Shown here one piece after another: positions 34,445 through 43,873 of a DNA stretch of 64,000 nucleotides. The notes under the pieces were generated by a model. It saw only the letters and a list, made by a program, of their open reading frames with translations. It searched no databases and was not told the origin of the DNA. The DNA comes from Anthonomus grandis grandis (lineage: Eukaryota; Arthropoda; Insecta; Coleoptera; Curculionidae), in the NCBI RefSeq assembly GCF_022605725.1, contig NC_065562.1:2852001-2916000 (forward strand), written 5' to 3'. Made by a program: the position numbers and the translations under genes. Position 1 is the stretch's first letter; every line of letters begins with the position of its first letter.

Positions 34445-34939
34445 TATTATGAAAATGTAAATACGTTAATTATTCTCCTAGTTTTTGTACAATTTTATTA
34501 GTATTCTGTAGTTAAAGTTGATTCGTAGGGTTTCTTTAGGGTTCTACTTACGTTTGGTTTATAATTTTTATCTATAGTGTTTAGTTTTTAAGTAGTTCAT
34601 CTTGTTCGAGAGCCCCATTTTGGCCCCAATTTAGGTTATTTAGGTTATATTATTGTAATCCCTGTAGTTCTAATTTTCTAGAATTTGTATACTTGCTTGC
34701 TTTGATTGTCAGTATTCTCCTAAAATTATTGGTCTCTTTGGGCAAAAAAAATAAAGATAATTCTAAATATTTCGAAACTGTTCCATCGGGTTTTAAAAAG
34801 GACGCGCTTCATGACAATTCATTCAGTTTTAATTGTTTAGTCAGTTTTTACCTTGGAAACAATTAAACGACAGTCAAGGCGAGTTAGGTTAAGTGTTTTT
34901 GACGTTGACAATAAAAGTGTGTTCCCGAATTTCGTTACA
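34445..34939 (+). repeat. 3' LTR
   Basis: The first 288 bp match the 5' LTR. AATAAAAGTGTG near 34909 could be a polyadenylation signal. A polypurine tract lies immediately upstream at 34431-34444. Confidence 0.65.
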
Positions 34940-34949
34940 ATATATATAT

Positions 34950-35063
34950 TTATAACTATTAATTAAAACAAAACAACATAAAAAAAACTAAAATACTTCA
35001 ACAAGCTATAAATATAAAACAAATAACCCATACACGTTTTTAATAGCTACCAAAGTATATTAT
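34950..35063 (+). repeat. Tandem unit 2 of element E
   Basis: Second copy of the unit at 32690-32810. Both end in a run of AT (ACATAT and GTATAT) and each is followed directly by an insertion at ATAT: the LTR element after unit 1, the Sola-like element after unit 2. Confidence 0.55.
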
Positions 35064-35065
35064 AT

Positions 35066-37689
35066 GAGGCCGTTATTTGCAAAACTCCCTCTTTGCTATT
35101 TGATTTACTTTTCAGGAGCAACAAAAATATTTCAGCTTTCATGTAAATTTTATTTTCGGATTGTTATATTTTTTAACCAATACAAAATATTCATTAATAA
35201 TGAGTAATAATGATCGTAAATTTGAATCTCTTACAGTTTTTGAAAAAAATATTATTTTTTTTGGCAAAGAGAGAGTTTTGCAAATAAAATAATGACAGAA
35301 ACTCATTAAAGTTTTATTAAATGAAAAGTTTATTAATTAAACGAGAAATAACTTATTACAAATATTAAAAAAAGTTTTTCAAATAACAACATTAAGTTTC
35401 AAGTATCTTCTTATTTAAAAAACCAAGAAATAATAGGAAAAAAATTAAATAATTTTAGTGTCGGTTTCGTTTTCACACAAATCTTGGTCACCATAACATG
35501 TTATCGTACTTGCAGCAGTTTGCGTTAGGACATTTTTGTAGAAGCCTAATTCTGGTAGTTTTCTCCAGTTTTCACCATAATGCTTAACCAGTGAACTAAT
35601 AATAGAAGCTTTATCGCCTTTAAGTTTGTTGCTTAGTGGTACTTCACCTGGCTCTAGGGATGAAAACGAACAATTTTTTTTACAAACAGTTTTAGGCGTT
35701 CCTGTGTTATTCAAGTAATTAATCTCACCTTGGATTAAACTGTATGTGACTTTTTATGAAAAATAAATCATTTTGCGTTGCTAAATTTGAAATGCCAGGC
35801 TCCAGGAAGTTTTACGATTTTTTTTTGCTTCAGTTTTCCAGTCTTGTACGGTCCAATCAACACCTATTTTTCTAACTGTAGCATGTTTACTTATTATAGC
35901 GTCGTAATGACTGGATTCTACAATAACGGGCATTTTTTTTACTTCCTTTTCTATTAATCCGAAAACTCTATCTGGGGGGGATAAAAGAGTGCCCTACAAT
36001 TGGAAATGTGAGTTCAACATTTTTAATATTTTCTGGAGATTCTTTAAGAAGCCAGTAGGCTAACATTGTCATCATAGTTGTGTTCTTATTTTGTCCGCCG
36101 CACCCATCAGCGAACAAGTTAATTTTTGTGACAGAAGGCTCAAATATTTTGGTGTTTAATGCATGCCTAACTGCCGAGGCTATTGTGTTCGCATTTTTTT
36201 GAGTATCAATTTCCGTCCATAAATACGCGTTCACGTTTGCAGGTGTTAACTTGGTGTTAGACGTTCCAGACAGTATAGTAAAATTGTTGTAATTTATTTG
36301 CTGGCCGAAATATGCGGCTTGGTCTGGTAATCGAGGCAGGGCCAAGTTTTTCTGGCAGTCAAAGGAAAAAGACACTGTGTTTGGTTTTGGATGTTTCAAG
36401 AGACGGAAGAACGCCTTTGCCTTCAATATATGAACGCGATTCTGTGTTGTTAACTTATATCTTTTTTCAGCTGACGTTGTCAATTTTAGTTGCTCTTTGA
36501 ACCGTAGGCACGTTGAACAGCAATCTGTAAGTGGAGGTCCAAACGCAATATTGTAATTTGCATTCAAGAATTTTCTAAAATAACCGATTCTAACGTGCAA
36601 ATCCTCAGGAACGCGTTGTTGATAGTAAGTATAAAGCTTTTTAAAATTTAAATCGCATGGTAAATAAACACGCACACTAGTCTTGCTCCTACAATAGTGA
36701 GATTCTGCACATGTTAAAGATTCTATAAAGTCTTTTATATGTTTACGTTTTTCATCGTTCTTGCGACCTACTCTGTCCCCTCCGCTTCGTTCTTTCGGGA
36801 GCTCTCCATTTTTGACAAAATTACGAAGTATTCTTTGCACTCAGTTTCCACTAAAATTCGTAATGCCTAGCAACGCATTTTTGCACACTCTTATCAATTT
36901 TCCATCTTTCAAACGAACATTGTATTAAATCGAGACTTGAGCGTGATTGGATTTTCCTCTCTTCGGTTTATGTCCTTTGCAACAGTTCAATATGAGATTA
37001 TCCTGATCTATTTTAGATCTAGATTCATACATGTATCCATGGAATTGTTTAATTTCATTCATTGTTAAAGTTCTGCAATAATACGGTTGTCCGGGTCTAC
37101 CATCGTGACCACAAGTTGGAAAGTTTGTAAGCACGTGTGGTGTATGTCTGAAAATAATATAATTTCAGCTAATTAATTACTATTAAACCGATTCAGGGCC
37201 TTTTTTAAGCCATACCTATCCCTTTTTTTAACAGCCCTAGCGTAGTTTTCCGGTTGTCGCTCTTTCTTGCGTGCTTTTCCTCTTGGAGAAGGTAAAATCT
37301 TATAATCATTATTTAACTCATCGATAGCAGCAAATCGCACCAAAAATCAATTGATATTACACGTCAATATACAACGAAATTGCTATTTGAACTAAAAATA
37401 TATTCGATTCACTCTATGTAAACAAAGCATGGCGTTAGTCACGTAGGCACAAGAATAGCGTGCTTATTAGTTGACGAGCAAATAAGCAGTTTTGCAAATG
37501 AACTGTGAAAGCAAAGAAAGAGTTTTGCCAATAACCTGCAAATTTGTACTAACTTTTATATGAGAAAGAGGCAGTTATGAAAGACTTTAACGATAGTAAT
37601 ACGTTCCTTATTTAAAACCTGTTGAACTTGGCGAAAAAAGTGAATTTTGATTATTTTGTCGATTAGGGAGTTTTGCAAATAACGGCCTC
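35066..37689 (-). mobile_element. Sola-like DDE transposon with 4-bp ATAT duplication
   Basis: The termini GAGGCCGTTATTTGCAAAAC (continuing TCCCT, 25 bp) at 35066 and its exact inverse ending at 37689 are perfect inverted repeats. ATAT flanks both sides (35062-35065, 37690-37693). Because ATAT is itself palindromic the border could shift by a few bases. GTTTTGCAAATAA-like copies recur just inside each end: at 35275 (AGAGTTTTGCAAATAA), 37483 and 37518 (AGAGTTTTGCCAATAA), likely transposase-binding sites. The 4-bp duplication is the hallmark of Sola elements, but the family assignment is an inference. Confidence 0.75.
35445..37134 (-). pseudogene. DDE transposase of the Sola-like element
   Basis: The - strand reads from 37134 (FPTCGHDGRPGQPYYCRTL), through VRLKDGKLIRVCKNALLGIT and a stop at 36842, into the long frame 36840-35968. 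That frame holds a Cys cluster (FGPPLTDCCSTCLRFKEQ), then FSFDCQKNLALPRLPDQAAY, then INLFADGCGGQNKNTTMM and FPIVGHSFIPP. A shift in a run of G at about 35975-35981 breaks PP/DRVFG, after which SSHYDAIISKHATV continues. Candidate catalytic acids are Asp in FDCQ, Asp in ADGCGG and Asp in HYDA. A further stop near 35790 precedes the C-terminal block 35714-35445 (LPELGFYKNVLTQ). This family recurs in insect genomes as an unnamed protein. Confidence 0.65.
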
Positions 37690-37706
37690 ATATGTATGCA
37701 CATATA

Positions 37707-39619
37707 CAGTGGCGGCTCGTGGGTCAATCTTCAGGGGGGTCATTTTGGTTTGAAAACGTATAGTTTACTCTAATAGAAAAAAAAACAAATCAAACTATTG
37801 ATTTTTTAAAGTATTTGAAAGATCTTTTAGCATTTATATTTTAGATAAAAAATACAGACTTAGATAAAACTCAATAATCTTTACCGAAATATTTACCCTA
37901 TTAAGCGGTAAAAATAACTTTAAATGCTTAAATCGTTTTCCGAAAATTAACTTTGCCTTTTTATTAGAGTAAATATTTTAAATAAAAATATAAGAAAAAG
38001 GGTATAAACAGGTTATCGAAACCACTCTACCCAGAATTATCGTACGTTTTGGAGATCGGCCGAAAATGCGTATAAATTTACAAAAAATATTTTTATCGGT
38101 TTATGTTGACTCGCCGCTTTTTGCAGGATAAGATTAAGTTGATGGGCATAGCAGTGAATAAAGTGTGCATTTGGGTATATTTCTTTAATTTTTGTTTGTA
38201 CTCCTCCCAGTTTACCGCTCATGACTGATGCACCATCGTAACTTTGGGCAATTCATTTTTCAGGTGCTTGATTAATTTTTGATAATTGAAGTTCTTCCAA
38301 TATTACATTAGTTAAATGTTGTGCTGTGGCACCTGAAGGGTTAACAAATTTCCAAAATCTTTCATGTACAATATCAGTTAATACATATCGCAATATGACA
38401 ATCATCTGCGTTTTATTGAAGCTGTCTGTGATCTCATCTACTTGAATTGCCACAAAATTTGTCTGGCCAATCTCCTTAATTATATGAGTATGTACAATGG
38501 CTAACATTGATTCTAAAATATCGTTCCGAATTGTTTTTGATGTGCCTTTAAATACTGTACTTTTTTCAATATGTTCTTTAAACATTAAATCCAGTTCAGA
38601 AACAAAATCGATAAGGCCCAGAAAAATTCCAGGATTATTGGAGCTGATACTTTCGTCATGACCGCGCAATGCAATTTCGAAAACTCCGCAAAATTTTACA
38701 CAGCCGATTAGTTTGTTTAAAATATACCTATTTATAGAAACCGATTCATTAAAGTCATGCACAGATTTACGATATACACTATCAAGTTTCTGTCATATGT
38801 TAACACCAAAGTATATAGTTTTCAACTGTTAGACTGTGTTAACACGTCCTAAACTTGCGTAACTCATTGATGAATTTGTATGAGTAGTGGAAGAAGCAAG
38901 CTTTGTAATTTTCACTTTTAAATGCTTAATGTCAATTACTCCGTTTTTCGCCCATACAGCGTCATTCGAAGACAGTAAACACGGGTAGCAAAAAAATTAG
39001 TAGCATTTCTCACACTGCAGGCACAAATCCAATCACACAAATTGTACATTGATTCTTTAAAATATTTTTGAATATCTTTACCCCTATCCTTTGTTGTTTG
39101 TTTTAAATTCATATTTGGTTTTGGTCAACCACTTTCCTTTTTCTCAAGCCGTCATAATTATTTAAATTAAAATCTGCTGGAACATCATAACTTAATGTTC
39201 CAGCAGATTTTAAGGCAATTATTTCGTGCGGGCGGCAAACAGTAACTATCTAAAACAAAACTGAAAACATTCATCCAGTCGGGCCGTCGACTACGTTGGC
39301 GATATAGGACTGAAAGGTGACTCTCACTCCCGCTCACGAAATGCTAATCTGCCTTCTTTGTTCTATTTTACATGCATTTCTTCATAAGCGGTAAGAACTG
39401 TATAGGGACAATTTAAAATACGGCCCAGCCACGGGACTTGTGATGCGCGCGAGGCCCGACGTTAATAATATATTTGTTTTGCCAATGCAGACTGCTTAGA
39501 GAATTTTATAATTCACAATGAAGTTTTAGATAAAAGATATTTATATTAAAATTGGTATTTTTATGAGATTATTTAAGGGGGGTCATTGACCAATTGACCC
39601 TAAGAAGGAGCCGCCACTG
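37707..39619 (-). mobile_element. hAT element 2 with exact 8-bp target duplication
   Basis: Starts CAGTGGCGGCTCGTGGGTCA and ends GGAGCCGCCACTG. CACATATA flanks both sides (37699-37706 and 39620-39627). It is 1913 bp, shorter than hAT 1 and hAT 4, because the C-terminal half of the transposase is gone. It lies only 9 bp from the Sola-like element's flank, both inside element E. Confidence 0.93.
38037..38762 (-). pseudogene. hAT 2 transposase, DUF4371 and first catalytic part only
   Basis: 38762-38253 reads NKLIGCVKFCGVFEIALRGH, then VFKGTSKTIRNDILESML and FVAIQVDEITDSFNKTQMIV, where the first catalytic Asp stands (VDEITD for the usual ADETTD). 38222-38037 continues SGKLGGVQTKIKEIYPNAHF with HCYAHQLNLILQKA. 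The N-terminal zinc finger is only hinted at around 38900-39100 in broken frames, and the RW, insertion and dimerisation domains are absent. Confidence 0.8.
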
Positions 39620-39819
39620 CACATATATAGAATAGAATAAATTGAACCATAAATACAAAACTCTTAAAAAAACATTATATAATTATAATGAAATAATAAA
39701 TATAATAATATGAAAGTTGGTGTAACACAAATTTAATAAAACACCAACAGAAATAAAAACTCAAATAGCTAGATAAAAAAACTCGATAAAAACAGAATAA
39801 AAAATTTAATAAATTAATT

Positions 39820-40185
39820 TTATGAATTGGAAAGTTTTTTATATTTTCTAGTCTTTGGTTCTGGTTTTTGGTTTTCATCTTTTGATTTGGACACATTTTG
39901 TTTTTCGTTTCTCTCTATAATCTTTTTTAGTTTGGCGGCATGGATTGTATTATTTTGGACTTTTCGGTAATTATTTAATAAAATGTTTGAAAACTTAAAT
40001 ACCGCATTTTTTACAAGATCTGACATAAGAATTCCACAGTCACATGTTATTTCAGGATTGATATCTGAATTGTCGAAAATAATTCCAACAGCAAGCTTGG
40101 TGAGGACGGCTCTCTGAGATGAGCATTTTAAATAATTTTCTTCATATCTGTCCGATATTAGAGATTTAAAGATGTTAAAAGTTAT
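39820..40185 (-). pseudogene. Unrecognised ORF of element E
   Basis: An open - strand frame reads FKSLISDRYEENYLKCSSQR, then LTKLAVGIIFDNSDINPEIT and, from the first Met at 40026, MSDLVKNAVFKFSNILLNNY, ending in a Lys/Glu-rich tail with KSKDENQKPEPKTRKYKK. GGCATTAG/GAAG just upstream could be an intron acceptor, so this may be a last exon. The pair CDCG could be metal-binding. No family is recognised; it is the only coding sequence attributable to E itself. Confidence 0.45.
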
Positions 40186-40344
40186 TATTAATACTTCCTA
40201 ATGCCTTCCTACCGAGCGCATACCTAATCCCGGGCCGGGCGAGGAAGTCGGATCGTTCGGGCAATAGACGTTCGACGTGACGTAGCTGCTGGAGAGTGGG
40301 ATGATGTTTCTGGCTTTCTATATTACGGTGGCTTCGTCTGGATC

Positions 40345-40975
40345 AAATGATGAATGATGTTAAAGAGAAAACAATAATAGTGGATGATATGAACATTAAC
40401 CTTTTTGGTGACAGTGACTTAAAAAAGGATTATGAGGCCATAGTAATTGGCAATATTTTTGAGTTTATCAACCGTACAACAAGAGAAACTGTAAATACTG
40501 CAACACTCATTGATCACACTATAACCAACATATTAAATTTAAATAGCAATATCGAATACTTCATGCATACCATGACAGATCACAAAATACAAAAAATAGA
40601 GATTGACATGGCAGCAACAAATAATACGCAAAAGCAAAAAATTGAAATTAAACATGTAAAGTCTGAGCTTTTTAAAATATTATTAACAGAAAAAATAGAA
40701 AATAGAGAAATAAATAATTTTGAAACATTAATTAAAACTAATACAAGAAGACAAAAAAGAATCAACTGTAATAAAAACAATAAACGATAGAAATAAATGT
40801 TGGATCAATGAAGAATTTCTACGATTAGTTTACGTGAGATACTCAAACTCAAAAATGCTTTATTGTCAATATAAACATAGAAGTTGTAGACAAAGCCAAT
40901 AGACTGTACATTAAAGGAATAAAAACAAGAACATAATTTAAAATAAAATAAAATTATATAAAACTTTGAAAAATA
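40345..40975 (+). pseudogene. LINE-A endonuclease, C-terminal part and linker
   Basis: Continues the frame of 32305-32509: QMMNDVKEKTIIVDDMNINL has the GD.N motif as DDMNIN, followed by TRETVNTATLIDHTITNILN and HTMTDHKIQKIEI, the SDH-type catalytic end of the endonuclease. After 40740 the frame shifts and continues NDRNKCWINEEFLRLVYVRY. The LINE is then lost at about 40975, where LINE-B begins on the other strand. Confidence 0.7.
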
Positions 40976-40983
40976 CTTAAATG

Positions 40984-42741
40984 CTAATCATTAAAAAATT
41001 CACTTAAACTATAGTACGCTTTACTAGCAAGAAATATTTTCGTCCTTGTACATAGGCTTTTTTCAGTCTTAAGTTGTCTTATTTCTAGTGGAAGTTTATT
41101 TAACAGCTTTCTACCTCCATATATGATAGAGCTACGGACAAGTTCAAAATGGGGAATGGGTAGCCTTAACAAATAATTTTGTCGATTATTATAGTGGCTT
41201 CCTAAGTGGAGTTCCTGTTTATATTTTCTAAAAACGAAGCAAACTGTTTCCAAAATAAAGATACAACACAGGGTCAAAATATTATGACTTACAAAAAGCG
41301 GGCGACATGAGTCACGAGGCTTGGCCCCACATAGATATCTAATGGCCCTTTTCTGGAGTACAAACACTGAACTAAAAAGTGAATTTGAACATGAACCCCA
41401 AAAGCAAATTCCATATCGAAGGTGCGACTCGATAATCGCGAAGTGTGCAGATCTGGCGATGGATAAATTAAGACTGGTGGCAATAACCCTTAGGGCGTAG
41501 CAGCCTGATGACACTTTTCTACATACATTCACAATATGGTCTTCAAATTTAAGGAACTTGTCTATGGAAAGACCCAAAAACTTACTGAACGGTGGCATGG
41601 TGATGGCTTCATTATTTAAACATATATCATTTGTATTACATTTAAAATTAAGGATATTTGTTTTGGAAACATTAAATGTCAAAAAATGTACATCACACCA
41701 GTCTTTTATTTTTAACAAATCTGCACGTATATTGGCCTCCAATTGAGAAACATCAGAGTCGTGCCAGAGGATGGTGGTATCGTCGGCGAACAATGTAAAT
41801 TTGCCAGTTACCTGCAGTTGTGGCAGATCGTTCACATAAATGAGAAAAAGTAAGGGACCAAGTACTGATCCTTGCGGAACACCCACATTTATATTAAGTT
41901 CCTTAGAGATACCACTATTAAATTTGACAGCCTGGACACGATTTGATAAGTAGGAACGAAACCACTCAAGGGCAATTCCTCTGAAACCATAGAGCTCCAG
42001 TTTCATCAGCAGCACTCTGTGACTCACGCAGTCAAATGCCTTGGACACGTCACATAATACCGCTGCTGCAACTTCACCAACATTCAGTCGGTTGTACAGG
42101 TGCTCTAGAAAGCTAAAGATAGCATCATTTGTGCTCACAGACTCACGAAAGCCAAACTGCTGAAGACTCAATAGGCCAAACCTATTTAAAAATGAAAGCA
42201 TCCTCACCTTAACGAGCCGTTCCACTATTTTGGCTAAAGTAGGCAATAACGCTATAGGTCTAAAGTTAGAAGGACAGTCGCGATCGCCACCCTTGTAAAG
42301 AGGAAGAATCATTGCTCTTTTTAAGCACTCTGGGAAAACTCCAGACATAAATGAAAAGTTAATTGACTCGGCCAAGACTTGCAAAGCAACAAGAGGTAAA
42401 GCAGAAAATATTTTAAGAGAAAGCCCATCCCAACCTGATGAACTCTTATTCTTAATATTAACCAACTGTTTAAGCTCTTCTACACTTGTGGGGGCAAAAA
42501 AGAAAGATTCGGCTACTACCACATTGCTGAGATAGCTCCTGCGATCTATTTTTTGTGAGAGATTGGCTGCAAGGTTACTAGCAATATCACAGTAGAAGGA
42601 ATTAAGGACATTGGAATCTAAGGTACTTGGAATAACCAAGACATTATTTTTGCCCCTTAGCTCATTTAAAATCTTCCAAGACTCTTTTGCTCTGTTGGAG
42701 GAATTATTTATCCTCCTTTGAAAGTAGGTCCACTTAGCCAT
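40984..42741 (-). CDS. LINE-B reverse transcriptase domain
   Basis: 585 codons without a stop. Motifs in order: NKSSSGWDGLSLKIFSALP, PLYKGGDRDCPSNFRPIALL, AAAVLCDVSKAFDCVSHRVL (first catalytic Asp), GVPQGSVLGPLLFLIYVND, and GKFTLFADDTTILWH with the FADD box, then the thumb and the typical end EIRQLKTEKSLCTRTKIFL. All catalytic residues are present. This is the best preserved reverse transcriptase of the window, which suggests recent arrival. Confidence 0.88.
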   Translation of the reverse strand: MAKWTYFQRRINNSSNRAKESWKILNELRGKNNVLVIPSTLDSNVLNSFYCDIASNLAANLSQKIDRRSYLSNVVVAESFFFAPTSVEELKQLVNIKNKSSSGWDGLSLKIFSALPLVALQVLAESINFSFMSGVFPECLKRAMILPLYKGGDRDCPSNFRPIALLPTLAKIVERLVKVRMLSFLNRFGLLSLQQFGFRESVSTNDAIFSFLEHLYNRLNVGEVAAAVLCDVSKAFDCVSHRVLLMKLELYGFRGIALEWFRSYLSNRVQAVKFNSGISKELNINVGVPQGSVLGPLLFLIYVNDLPQLQVTGKFTLFADDTTILWHDSDVSQLEANIRADLLKIKDWCDVHFLTFNVSKTNILNFKCNTNDICLNNEAITMPPFSKFLGLSIDKFLKFEDHIVNVCRKVSSGCYALRVIATSLNLSIARSAHFAIIESHLRYGICFWGSCSNSLFSSVFVLQKRAIRYLCGAKPRDSCRPLFVSHNILTLCCIFILETVCFVFRKYKQELHLGSHYNNRQNYLLRLPIPHFELVRSSIIYGGRKLLNKLPLEIRQLKTEKSLCTRTKIFLASKAYYSLSEFFND

Positions 42742-43747
42742 TTTGTTCCATTGAGTTTCTGTAAATCTTGCGGTATCTGTTATAATAATTTAAAAATGTT
42801 GCATTGTTCATAGCGTATTTCCTAATGTAAAAAAGAGAGCACATATTTTTCCCAGATACTCTTAAACCCTTAGTATACCAAGGTTTTCTATTTCGTTTCT
42901 TAATATTGACAACAGGAAAAGCAGTGTTAAAATTGTTTAATACTATTTGATGAAAGCTATGCAGTGGGTTAACAGTAGTCAATACATTATTCCAACTTGA
43001 CATATTGCAAAGCAAGGAGAATTTGCGGAAATTAGCTCTAGTATAAAGTCTATCGCGTGCAAACTTATTCTCATTAGCGTTACTATTAAGCTTTACTAAT
43101 CCCACTATTGCCTCATGGTCAGACAAACCGGCATTAATTGTTGTACACTGATTTTCGTGTTGGTTAAAATTCGTACAGAAGTAATCTATCAGTGAGGAAG
43201 AAAATGCTGAAATCCGGGTTGGCTGATCCACGTGCATCTTAAAATTAAATGAGTTTAACAGATTAAAAAGCATTCGATTTGATCCATTAGATTTGTCTAA
43301 AAAATTTACATTAAGATCGCCAGTCAGAATCAACATCGCATTAACCGAAATTTCACTTAAGAGGATCTCCAACCTTTCTAAAAACAAATCTAAATTACCA
43401 GATGGAGATCGATATAATCCTAAAATATACAAATTTAACTTACTGCTAAATACAATAGAAAACTCGCACACCTTTTCAATCAATAGATGATCAAATCTGT
43501 CAATAGTAATAAACACAAATTTAGTTAAAAAAGCTTTCTCTAACATAATAAGAGTACCACCATGTGTATATTGCTTGCGTGAAAATTTGGAAATTAGTAC
43601 ATAACCAGGGATATCAATAGACTCGTCAGACCTCAACCAGTGTTCAACAAGAATTAACACACTAGGAAAGTTAACCGATTCTAAAAATAGTTCCAATTCG
43701 CTAACTTTTGAACGCACAGATTGAACATTAAGAAATGCTAGGGAAAC
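42734..43747 (-). CDS. LINE-B endonuclease domain
   Basis: Begins LAFLNVQSVRSKVSELELFL, the standard opening of a LINE apurinic-type endonuclease (the first Met lies at 43717). Further motifs in order: EHWLRSDES (catalytic Glu region), LYRSPSGNLDLFL, LILTGDLNVNFLDKS, SSLIDYFCTNF and AGLSDHEAIVGLV with the catalytic Asp-His. It ends at a TAA at 42736-42734 that overlaps the start of the next frame by 8 bases (ATGGCTAA). In intact relatives the two domains are one protein, so a 1-base change is the likely cause. The enzyme would nick the genomic target to prime reverse transcription. Confidence 0.8.
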   Translation of the reverse strand, partial: VSLAFLNVQSVRSKVSELELFLESVNFPSVLILVEHWLRSDESIDIPGYVLISKFSRKQYTHGGTLIMLEKAFLTKFVFITIDRFDHLLIEKVCEFSIVFSSKLNLYILGLYRSPSGNLDLFLERLEILLSEISVNAMLILTGDLNVNFLDKSNGSNRMLFNLLNSFNFKMHVDQPTRISAFSSSLIDYFCTNFNQHENQCTTINAGLSDHEAIVGLVKLNSNANENKFARDRLYTRANFRKFSLLCNMSSWNNVLTTVNPLHSFHQIVLNNFNTAFPVVNIKKRNRKPWYTKGLRVSGKNMCSLFYIRKYAMNNATFLNYYNRYRKIYRNSMEQNG

Positions 43748-43873
43748 TTGATTATGGTGGGAGTTTCTATTAAAAAAGAAGATCCAATAGTAAGGGTGTC
43801 TATAGATTGGTCTGGTTGAGGCGTAACTGAAGACCTATCTTCGATCAAGGGTGTATCGCTGATTATCCCACTA

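Larger units (their letters stand above)
32811..34939 (+). mobile_element. Internally deleted Gypsy (Ty3-like) LTR retrotransposon
   Basis: Two direct repeats flank part of a pol gene. The 5' copy (32811-33100) breaks off after ATTATTGG and joins directly to RNase H coding sequence, so gag, protease, most of the reverse transcriptase and the end of the 5' LTR are gone. The 3' copy starts at 34445 after a purine-rich GAGAGGAGAGCAG and is judged to extend to about 34939 (ending TTACA), where ATAT repeats the ATAT before the 5' LTR. The LTR end is inferred, not seen twice. The element is a dead relic. Confidence 0.75.
32510..40336. mobile_element. Element E: TIR transposon carrying three later insertions
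   Basis: Left end CAAGCCACCGTAATATAGAA (28 bp to 32537) and right end 40308-40336 are inverted copies, matching over about 26 bases. Flanks TCTGGACC (32502-32509) and TCTGGATC (40337-40344) form an 8-bp duplication with one difference, and excising E restores the LINE-A endonuclease frame. After subtracting the Gypsy element, the Sola-like element and hAT 2, about 1.1 kb of E remains: 32510-32810, 34940-35065 and 39628-40336. It carries one unrecognised ORF. Superfamily unknown; 8-bp duplications fit hAT, P or Merlin. Confidence 0.75.
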
